Shown: piece by piece, positions 52,054-58,254 of the stretch
Position numbering within the stretch: position 1 is the stretch's first letter
How the letters are laid out: every line of letters begins with the position of its first letter
Assembly: GCF_003217325.1 (NCBI RefSeq)
Contig: NZ_QJTI01000025.1
Coordinates: 1 to 58,254 of the forward strand
Length of the DNA stretch: 58,254 nucleotides
DNA from: Rhodopseudomonas faecalis
GTDB lineage: Bacteria > Pseudomonadota > Alphaproteobacteria > Rhizobiales > Xanthobacteraceae
Direction of reading: 5' to 3'
Translations under genes and position numbers: made by a program
Notes under the pieces: model-generated
The model's database searches: none
Seen by the model: the letters and a program-made list of their open reading frames with translations, nothing else
What the model was told of the DNA's origin: nothing

Positions 52054-52311
52054 TGTGAAGCTCCAGCCGAAGGGGGACGCCGAGGCAAATTGAAGCGTCT
52101 CTATGCGCCGCCGGTGAGTAATTATTATCCTTAAGCCGTATGGCTCGCAAGCTGAACGCCGCCGCACGGCCCCGCTCCGGCGCGGCCATGGTGAACAGAA
52201 GCTAAAGATTTTTATTGAGCAGAATCAGCAAGTAACGCCGTCAAAAAGCCACGATCAGCGCGGCAACGGCGCCCCGTTGCGCCGCACGCCATACGGGTGC
52301 GGCGCGGCGCG

Positions 52312-53277
52312 CTACGCGCCGAGCTTGCGGCCGATTTCCAGGAACTTCTGGCGGCGCTGCTCGCGGATTTCGTCGGCATCGAGGCCGCGCAGATCGTCGA
52401 ACGCCTTGGCGATCGCGTCGCCAGCCTTAGTGATCATGATCGCCGGATCACGATGCGCACCGCCGCGCGGCTCCGGCAAAATCTGATCGATGATGCCGAA
52501 CTTCATCAGGTCCTGCGCGGTGATCTTCATGCTGGTGGCCGCTTCCTGCGCCTTGGCGGAATCGCGCCACAGGATCGAGGACGCCGCTTCCGGCGAGATC
52601 ACGCTGTAAATCGCGTGTTCGAGCATCAAGACCTTGTTGGCGGTGGCGATCGCGATCGCGCCGCCCGAACCACCCTCGCCGATCACCACGGCGACATTGA
52701 TGACGCCGAGCTGCAGGCAGGCATCGGTCGAACGGGCAATCGCCTCGGCTTGGCCGCGCTCCTCGGCGCCGATGCCGGGATAGGCGCCAGCGGTATCGAC
52801 CAGCGACAGCACCGGAATGCCGAAGCGGTCGGCCATTTCCATCAGCCGCACCGCCTTGCGATAGCCTTCCGGCCGGGCCATGCCGAAATTGTGCTTGAGC
52901 CGGGTCTCGGTGGAAAACCCCTTTTCCTGGCCGAGCACGCAGACGCTTTCGCCGCGGAACCGGCCGAAACCGGCGATCAGCGCTTCGTCTTCGCCGAATT
53001 TGCGGTCGCCGGCCAGCGGCGTGAATTCGGTGATCAGCCCCTGAATGTAGTCGACGCAGTGCGGCCGCTGCGGATGGCGCGCCACCTGGGTTTTCTGCCA
53101 GGGCGTCAGCGCGGCATAGAGTTCGGTGAGCGCCTGCTGCGCCTTTTCCTCGATCTTGGCGATCTCTTCGCCAATATTGCTGCCGGCATCGGCCAACGCA
53201 CGCAGCTCGTCGATCTTGGAATCGAGTTCCGCAACGGGCTTTTCAAAATCGAGGTAGCTGCGCATCGGATCGGGCAT
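52312..53277 (-). CDS. accA: Acetyl-CoA carboxylase carboxyltransferase subunit alpha
   Basis: With AccD, this transfers CO2 from carboxy-biotin to acetyl-CoA in fatty-acid synthesis. The 321-residue protein has the AccA pattern: SYLDFEKPVAELDSKIDELR, HPQRPHCVDYIQGLITEFTPLAGDR and EGGSGGAIAIATANKVLMLEHAIYSVISPEAASSILW. The ATG at 53277 is chosen; an in-frame TTG eight codons upstream and an ATG four codons downstream are alternatives. Transcribed in the same direction as xerD. Confidence 0.96.
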   Translation of the reverse strand: MPDPMRSYLDFEKPVAELDSKIDELRALADAGSNIGEEIAKIEEKAQQALTELYAALTPWQKTQVARHPQRPHCVDYIQGLITEFTPLAGDRKFGEDEALIAGFGRFRGESVCVLGQEKGFSTETRLKHNFGMARPEGYRKAVRLMEMADRFGIPVLSLVDTAGAYPGIGAEERGQAEAIARSTDACLQLGVINVAVVIGEGGSGGAIAIATANKVLMLEHAIYSVISPEAASSILWRDSAKAQEAATSMKITAQDLMKFGIIDQILPEPRGGAHRDPAIMITKAGDAIAKAFDDLRGLDADEIREQRRQKFLEIGRKLGA

Positions 53278-53414
53278 GGGCTTTTCGGGGAGTTGCGGCA
53301 AAGGGCCGGAAGCGGCGACCGCGGCTTTTCAGGCCAAATGTCGCATCAAGTCAAGCGACTGCGGCAATTCAAATGAGCCGGCGGAAAGAACGGGCAAAAT
53401 CGCCCGAAATGACG

Positions 53415-54383
53415 CTATTTCTCGGCCAAAGGATGCAGATCGCGCACCAGGCTTTTCAGCCGCTCCTCGACCACATGGGTATAGATTTGCGTGGTGGAGA
53501 TGTCGGTGTGGCCGAGCAGGGTCTGCACAATGCGCAAATCGGCGCCGTTATGCAGCAGATGACTGGCAAAGGCGTGACGCAGCACGTGCGGGCTGATCAG
53601 GCGCGGCGACAGCCCGGCCGCCACCGCCAACTCCTTGAGCTCGCGGGCAAAATGCTGACGGGTGAGGTGACCGCTGTCCCCGGACGAGGGAAACAGCCAT
53701 TTCGGCGGCGGCGCCCGGCGCGGCGCCTCCCCCTGGCGGCCGTCGTCATGCGCGGCCAGCGCGGCGAGATAATGCGCCATCGCCTGTTTGGCGGATTCGT
53801 TGAGCGGCACCAGCCGCTCCTTGTTGCCCTTGCCGCGCACCGCGATCATGCGGGCATCGCGCCGCGCCGCCGCGATCGGCAGCGACACCAGCTCGGACAC
53901 CCGCAGCCCGGTGGCGTACAGCACCTCCAGCAGGCAATAGATCCGGGCGGCGCGCATGCGCTGCGCGGTGCTGCCCGGCGCGTCCGCCATGGTCTTGGCG
54001 GTGGTGAGCAGCCGGTCGACCTCGGCGATCGACAGCACCTTGGGCAAGCCGCGGCCGCGCTTTGGCCCGGCCAGAATCGCGGCGGGATCATCGGCGCGAA
54101 TCCGCTCAGCCAGCAGAAACCGAAACAGATGGCGCAGCGCCGACAGTTTTCGGGCGACGCTGCTCGATTTATAGCCGCGCGAATCGAGATCGATCAGATA
54201 GGCGCGCAGCACATGGGTATCGGCGCCAGCCAGCGAGGTCTGGGCGTGGCCTAGAAACGCGGCGAGGTCTTCCAGATCGCTGCGATAGGCGTCGAGCGTG
54301 TTTTGGCCGGCGCCCTGCTCGGCCGCCAGCATGTCCAGGAACAGCTCGATCAGGCGGCCATCATTGGCCTTGCCGGGCGGCAT
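53415..54383 (-). CDS. xerD: Site-specific tyrosine recombinase XerD
   Basis: This is one of two Xer recombinases that resolve chromosome dimers at dif during division. Of 322 residues, the N-terminal SAM-like domain spans to about 105. Catalytic Arg161, Lys185, His266, Arg269, His292 and Tyr301 are all present (LRVSELV, VRGKGNKERL, HVLRHAFASH, LLGHTDISTTQIYTH). Its position beside aroK and accA, and the lack of att sites or cargo, argue for a housekeeping rather than a phage integrase. It follows a tiny membrane-protein gene with a 4-base gap. Confidence 0.94.
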   Translation of the reverse strand: MPPGKANDGRLIELFLDMLAAEQGAGQNTLDAYRSDLEDLAAFLGHAQTSLAGADTHVLRAYLIDLDSRGYKSSSVARKLSALRHLFRFLLAERIRADDPAAILAGPKRGRGLPKVLSIAEVDRLLTTAKTMADAPGSTAQRMRAARIYCLLEVLYATGLRVSELVSLPIAAARRDARMIAVRGKGNKERLVPLNESAKQAMAHYLAALAAHDDGRQGEAPRRAPPPKWLFPSSGDSGHLTRQHFARELKELAVAAGLSPRLISPHVLRHAFASHLLHNGADLRIVQTLLGHTDISTTQIYTHVVEERLKSLVRDLHPLAEK

Positions 54384-54387
54384 TTTG

Positions 54388-54534
54388 CTACCGCTTCTGG
54401 AAACGGTCGGGCGGGATCGTCACCGACATATCGCGGGTCTGCGGGCCGACGAAATTGGCCAAGGCGAAAATCGTCCCATACACCACGCCGCCGATCACCG
54501 CGAGCACGGTCAGAAAGCGGAACAGGGTGGGCAT
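54388..54534 (-). CDS. 48-residue single-span membrane protein upstream of xerD
   Basis: This short product, MPTLFRFLTVLAVIGGVVYG followed by TIFALANFVGP and a charged tail PQTRDMSVTIPPDRFQKR, has one membrane helix (about 5-29). A good GAGG site lies six bases before the ATG. It stops four bases before xerD, so the two are likely co-translated. I recall similar peptides in Bradyrhizobium at this place; the function is unknown. An upstream in-frame start would add 40 residues of unlikely composition. Confidence 0.65.
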   Translation of the reverse strand: MPTLFRFLTVLAVIGGVVYGTIFALANFVGPQTRDMSVTIPPDRFQKR

Positions 54535-54737
54535 CGGCGCCTCGGGCAACGAGGTGGAACGCAGGGTGAAGCCAGCGACGATGACCACGTTCGCACCTTG
54601 GTTGCAAGAGCCTCTGGCAAGGCGCTCAACCGCGGTAGTATAGGTACGCGACACCGCGCCGCGCGCTCATTCAGACCGCGGTATTTTCGGCCGATGCGCC
54701 CCGGAGGCCATGCTCCGGGCGCAAAGTGGAATGTTTG

Positions 54738-55340
54738 ATGTCCGATAGCGCGCCATCCAGCCCGACCTGCCCCTCTGTAGAGGCGGAGATCGTCGCCGCG
54801 CTCGGACAGCGCTCGGTGGTGCTGGTGGGCATGATGGGCGCCGGCAAATCCACGGTCGGCCGGCGGCTGGCGGTGCGGCTCAATCTGCCGTTCGTCGATG
54901 CCGACACCGAGATCGAAGCCGCGGCCGGCATGTCGATCCCAGATATTTTCCAGACCCATGGCGAGCCGCATTTCCGCGACGGCGAAGCGCGGGTGATCGC
55001 CCGGCTGCTCGATAGTGGCCCCCATGTGCTGGCCACCGGCGGCGGCGCCTTCATGCGCGACGAAACCCGGCAGCGGATCGCCGCCCAGGGCGTGTCGCTG
55101 TGGCTGCAGGCCGATGCCGACGTGATTCTGCGCCGGGTGAAGCGCCGCGCCGACCGGCCGCTGCTGAAAACCCCGGATCCGGCGGGCACCATCGCCCGGC
55201 TGATCGACGAGCGTCACCCGACCTACCAGACCGCCGACATCACCATCGCCTCGCGCGACGTGCCGCACGACAAGATCGTGCAGGAATGCGTCGAGGCGCT
55301 ACACGGCTATTTATGTCACGACCCGCAACACCAGCCATGA
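54738..55340 (+). CDS. aroK: Shikimate kinase
   Basis: Phosphorylates shikimate at O3 in aromatic amino-acid synthesis. The 200-residue protein has Walker A GMMGAGKST (about 30-38), the shikimate-binding DADTEIE and FRDGEARV, TGGGAF, and lid Arg (KRRADRPLL). The ATG is preferred to a GTG four codons upstream. aroB starts 10 bases after its stop, so the two form an operon, divergent from the 48-residue membrane-protein gene and xerD. Confidence 0.95.
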   Translation: MSDSAPSSPTCPSVEAEIVAALGQRSVVLVGMMGAGKSTVGRRLAVRLNLPFVDADTEIEAAAGMSIPDIFQTHGEPHFRDGEARVIARLLDSGPHVLATGGGAFMRDETRQRIAAQGVSLWLQADADVILRRVKRRADRPLLKTPDPAGTIARLIDERHPTYQTADITIASRDVPHDKIVQECVEALHGYLCHDPQHQP

Positions 55341-55350
55341 GCGCGTACCG

Positions 55351-56496
55351 ATGACCGCACCGTTGCCTTCTTCCGCTCCCATCACGGTGCAGGTCGCCCT
55401 CGGCGAGCGCAGCTATGACATCGTGATCGGCCGCGGCGGCATCGACACGCTCGGGCAGCGCATCGCCGCGCTGCGGCCCGGCGCCCGCACCGCGATCGTC
55501 ACCGACCGCAACGTCGCCGCGCAGTGGCTGCCGCGCGCCGAAGCGGCGCTCGACCAAGCCGGCATCGCCCATGCCTGCATCGTGGTCGAACCCGGCGAGA
55601 GTTCCAAAAGCTATGCCGGGCTACAGCAGGTCTGCGAAGCGCTGATCGCCGCCAAGATCGAACGCAACGATCTGGTGATCGCGCTCGGCGGCGGCGTGAT
55701 TGGCGACCTCGCCGGCTTTTCCTCAGCGTTGGTGCGGCGCGGGCTCGATTTCGTGCAGGTGCCGACCTCGCTCTTGGCGCAGGTCGATTCCTCGGTGGGC
55801 GGCAAGACCGGCATCAACTCGCCGCACGGCAAGAATCTGGTCGGCGTGTTTCATCAGCCGGTGCTGGTGATCGCCGACACCGCCGCGCTCGACACGCTGT
55901 CGCCGCGCCAATTCCGCGCCGGCTATGCCGAGGTGGTGAAATATGGCGCGCTCGGCGATCCAGCGTTCTTCGCCTGGCTGGAAGCCAACCACGCCGAGAT
56001 CGCGCATGGCGGCAGCGCCCGCGAACACGCGATCGCCACTTCCTGCCGCGCCAAGGCCGGCATCGTGGCGCGCGACGAGCGCGAGACCGGCGAGCGCGCG
56101 CTGCTCAATCTCGGCCACACCTTTGGCCACGCGCTGGAAGCGGCCACCGGCTTTTCCGACCGGCTGTTCCATGGCGAAGGCGTCGCGATCGGCATGGTGC
56201 TGGCCGCGGAGTTTTCCGCCGAGCGCGGCATGATGCCGGCGAGCGACGCGGCGCGGCTGGCGAAGCACCTCGCCGCGGCCGGCTTGCCGACCAGGATGCA
56301 GGACATCGGCGGCTTCGCCCAGGAGGGCCTGGCCGATGCCGATGCGCTGCTGACGCTGATGACCCAGGACAAGAAAGTGAAGCGCGGCCGGCTGACCTTC
56401 ATCCTGATGGAAGCGATTGGCCGCGCGGTGATTACCAATGACGTCGATCCCGCGCCGGTGCGTGACTTTTTGCAGCGTAAATTGTCGGAACGATAA
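55351..56496 (+). CDS. aroB: 3-dehydroquinate synthase
   Basis: Second step of the shikimate pathway, converting DAHP to 3-dehydroquinate with NAD+ and zinc. The 381-residue protein has GGGVIGDLAGF, PTSLLAQVDSSVGGKTGIN, and the zinc ligands in the HTFGHALE segment, with YAEVVKYGAL. The kinase and synthase order aroK-aroB is the usual one. Confidence 0.96.
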   Translation: MTAPLPSSAPITVQVALGERSYDIVIGRGGIDTLGQRIAALRPGARTAIVTDRNVAAQWLPRAEAALDQAGIAHACIVVEPGESSKSYAGLQQVCEALIAAKIERNDLVIALGGGVIGDLAGFSSALVRRGLDFVQVPTSLLAQVDSSVGGKTGINSPHGKNLVGVFHQPVLVIADTAALDTLSPRQFRAGYAEVVKYGALGDPAFFAWLEANHAEIAHGGSAREHAIATSCRAKAGIVARDERETGERALLNLGHTFGHALEAATGFSDRLFHGEGVAIGMVLAAEFSAERGMMPASDAARLAKHLAAAGLPTRMQDIGGFAQEGLADADALLTLMTQDKKVKRGRLTFILMEAIGRAVITNDVDPAPVRDFLQRKLSER

Positions 56497-56507
56497 AATC
56501 GATTTGA

Positions 56508-56538
56508 GGCGCAGCCCCGATCCCAAGTCGGCTGCGCC
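56508..56538 (+). terminator. Hairpin after aroB
   Basis: Stem GGCGCAGCC / GGCTGCGCC with a 13-base loop lies 12 bases after the aroB stop and 40 bases before the next gene's start. It lacks a T-run and may be a weak terminator or processing hairpin. Confidence 0.45.
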
Positions 56539-56577
56539 GACGGCGATCGGGCGGCCAAGTTCAACCGCCGGAGCAAG

Positions 56578-57930
56578 ATGAGTTCGACCACCACCAGTGT
56601 TTTGATCGCTGTGCTGCTGCTGGCAGCCAACGCCTTCTACGTCGCCGCTGAATTCGCGTTGGTGAAAAGCCGCGGCTTCCGCATCAAGGCCATGGCCGAG
56701 AAGAACCGCTTCGGCGCGCGGCTGCTGCAGCAGATCATGGGCAATCTCGAAGCCTATCTGGCGTGCTGCCAGCTCGGCATCACCATGGCCTCGCTCGGGC
56801 TCGGCTGGGTTGGCGAGCCGACCGTGTCGGCGCTGCTGGAGCCGCTGCTGGTGCCGCTCGGCATGTCGAACGCCGCGCTGCAATTCGTGTCGTTCCTGGG
56901 CGGCTTTCTGTTCTTCTCCTCGCTGCATATCGTGATCGGCGAGCAGGTGCCAAAGACGCTGGCGATCCGCCAGCCGGAGCCGGTGTCGCAATGGATCGCC
57001 TATCCGCTGCACCTGTCGTTCATCGTGCTCTATCCGCTGAACTGGCTGCTGAACCAGGCGTCGCGCGCGATCCTGCGGCTGCTCGGCGTCGAAGAAAATT
57101 CCGAGCACGAGATTCTCACCGACACCGAGATCGAAGGGCTGGTCGGCGAATCGGCCGAGCACGGCATGATCGAGAGCGGCGAGGCCGAATATATTCAGAA
57201 CGTGTTCCGGTTCGGCGATCTGGTGGTGTCGGACGTCATGGTCCACCGCACCGCGATGGTGATGCTGAACGCCGATTTGCCTTCCGAAGAACTGGTGCGC
57301 GAGGTGTTGGCAACCGAGTACACCCGGATTCCGCTGTGGCGCGACAAGCCGGAAAACATCGTCGGCGTGCTGCATGCCAAGGATCTGCTGCGCGCCATCC
57401 GCCAGGCCAATGGCGACACCAGCCATATCGACGTCGCCGGCATCGCGCTGACGCCGTGGTTCGTGCCGGAAATGCGGCCGCTGTCCGATCAGCTGCGCGC
57501 GTTCCGCAACCGCAAGACACACTTCGCGCTGGTGGTCGATGAGTATGGCGAAGTGGAAGGGCTGGTCACGCTCGAGGACATTTTGGAAGAGATCGTCGGC
57601 GACATTGCCGACGAACAGGACGTGGTGGTGGCCGGCGTCCGCAGCCAGCCCGACGGCTCAGTGGTGGTCGATGGCTCCGTGCCGATCCGCGACCTCAACC
57701 GCGTGATGGGCTGGAGTCTGCCCGACGAGGAGGCCACCACGATCGCGGGCCTGGTGATTCACGAGGCGCGCTCGATCCCCGATCGCGGCCAGATCTTCAC
57801 TTTTTACGGCTTCCGCTTCCGGGTGCTGCGCCGCGAGCGCAATCGCATCACCACACTGCGCATCATCTCACTGCAGACCGAAGCCAAGGCCAAGGCGAAA
57901 GCCGAGCAGCGCCGCAAACTGGCGTCTTGA
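56578..57930 (+). CDS. CNNM/CBS/CorC_HlyC-domain membrane protein (HlyC/CorC family)
   Basis: The 450-residue protein has an N-terminal DUF21/CNNM membrane domain (about 1-190, three to four helices), paired CBS domains (about 205-330, DVMVHRTAMVMLNADL, EYGEVEGLVTLEDILEEIVGDI) and a CorC_HlyC domain (345-430). Members are linked to Mg2+/Co2+ efflux or homeostasis; the 'hemolysin' name is historical. A GGAGCAAG site precedes the ATG. Confidence 0.9.
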   Translation: MSSTTTSVLIAVLLLAANAFYVAAEFALVKSRGFRIKAMAEKNRFGARLLQQIMGNLEAYLACCQLGITMASLGLGWVGEPTVSALLEPLLVPLGMSNAALQFVSFLGGFLFFSSLHIVIGEQVPKTLAIRQPEPVSQWIAYPLHLSFIVLYPLNWLLNQASRAILRLLGVEENSEHEILTDTEIEGLVGESAEHGMIESGEAEYIQNVFRFGDLVVSDVMVHRTAMVMLNADLPSEELVREVLATEYTRIPLWRDKPENIVGVLHAKDLLRAIRQANGDTSHIDVAGIALTPWFVPEMRPLSDQLRAFRNRKTHFALVVDEYGEVEGLVTLEDILEEIVGDIADEQDVVVAGVRSQPDGSVVVDGSVPIRDLNRVMGWSLPDEEATTIAGLVIHEARSIPDRGQIFTFYGFRFRVLRRERNRITTLRIISLQTEAKAKAKAEQRRKLAS

Positions 57931-57951
57931 TCGGCCTTACCTCGCAGCAGC

Positions 57952-58078
57952 TACCAATCTCACCACGTCATGGCCGGGCTCGTCCCGGCCATCCACGACT
58001 TTGATCTTGTAAAGTCTGCAAGACGTGGATGCCCGCGACAAGCGCGGGCATGACGATCACTACTGAGAGTCTTTGGTA
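57952..58078. repeat. MITE-like element, short copy with TACCAA/TTGGTA ends
   Basis: The double-hairpin core CGTCATGG...CATGACG (57966-58055) is bounded by TACCAA on the left and TTGGTA on the right. The middle dyad is changed (CCACGACTTTGATC). It is shorter than the 147-bp copies. Confidence 0.65.
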
Positions 58079-58210
58079 ACAAACGGATTCGGGCGCAAAG
58101 CCACGAACAGATCATTCGCCACGTGTCGCGCCTGAAGCAGAAGTCCTTCCCGTCATTGCTGTGCATGTTCAACAATTCGGTGATCGAATCCGCCCTTCAG
58201 GGAGGCTTCG

Positions 58211-58254
58211 ATGCGTGACAACAGCTTTGATCGGACGATCGAACGGAATTACAT
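58211..58254 (+). CDS. Possible start of a gene cut by the window edge
   Basis: An ATG preceded at six bases by CAGGGAGG opens a frame reading MRDNSFDRTIERNY up to the last base. The strong ribosome site is the main support. Too short to identify. Confidence 0.35.
   Translation, partial: MRDNSFDRTIERNY

Noticed and set aside
53415-54383. XerD as a prophage or island integrase next to tRNA-Arg
   Set aside because: It is 28 kb from the tRNA, sits among housekeeping genes and matches XerD in full; no att repeats seen.
55723-57522. 599-codon open frame opposite aroB and the CBS protein
   Set aside because: Spans two real genes antisense, His/Gln/Arg-rich, with no motif.

Overview
The window is about 58 kb of GC-rich alphaproteobacterial chromosome. 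Gene content and style point to the Nitrobacteraceae (Bradyrhizobium/Rhodopseudomonas group). This rests on a DabAB inorganic-carbon pump beside cbbY, the helicase-S4-FdxA-CarD block, a J-protein-CobS-CobT block with a BolA gene opposite, and many palindromic intergenic repeats. Rhodopseudomonas palustris or a close relative is my best guess. The species is inferred, not shown.

Layout. 1-560: tail of an IS4-like transposase and dyad repeats. 0.56-5.4 kb (minus): dabB-dabA-cbbY, a carbon-concentrating operon with a Calvin-cycle repair phosphatase. 5.7-13.2 kb: a one-heme DUF3365 protein, a PAS-GGDEF-EAL phosphodiesterase, a MepA-type endopeptidase, a K+/H+ antiporter and an MscS channel. 13.3-19.1 kb: map and radC separated by a MerR-MFS-secreted protein set, a Ku gene and a small repeat-bearing gene. 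19.3-25.5 kb: a minus-strand operon (NMT1-type ABC transporter, 2-hydroxyacid dehydrogenase, tandem Inh-domain protein) divergent from a creatininase-ATP-grasp pair. This is the least explained metabolic module here. 25.6-34 kb: tRNA-Arg(CCT), YidB and GlsB/YeaQ proteins, an SDR, a crotonase-fold protein lacking both catalytic glutamates, a VOC protein, a degenerate secreted nuclease-fold protein with an M48 lipoprotein peptidase, and repeat-rich spacers.

34-41.4 kb: CarD with a histone-like N-terminal extension, FdxA, an S4 protein, a large SUV3-like helicase, a DUF3108 protein and ribosomal protein L28. 41.6-50.5 kb: a hybrid histidine kinase, a phytase-like esterase coupled to cobT, cobS, a J-domain protein and BolA. 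50.6-57.9 kb: a YafK-type L,D-transpeptidase lipoprotein, accA, xerD, a 48-residue membrane peptide, aroK, aroB and a CNNM/CBS transporter-like protein. A possible new gene begins at the right edge.

The strongest non-gene signal is a short MITE-like element. Two copies, at 29188-29334 and 33246-33392, are exactly 147 bp, lie in opposite orientation, and have near-identical inverted ends (ATACCAACGG / ATACCATCGG). Shorter or diverged relatives lie near 19.1, 29.1, 33.7, 44.9 and 58.0 kb. Large open frames on the opposite strand of many genes are treated as composition shadows.
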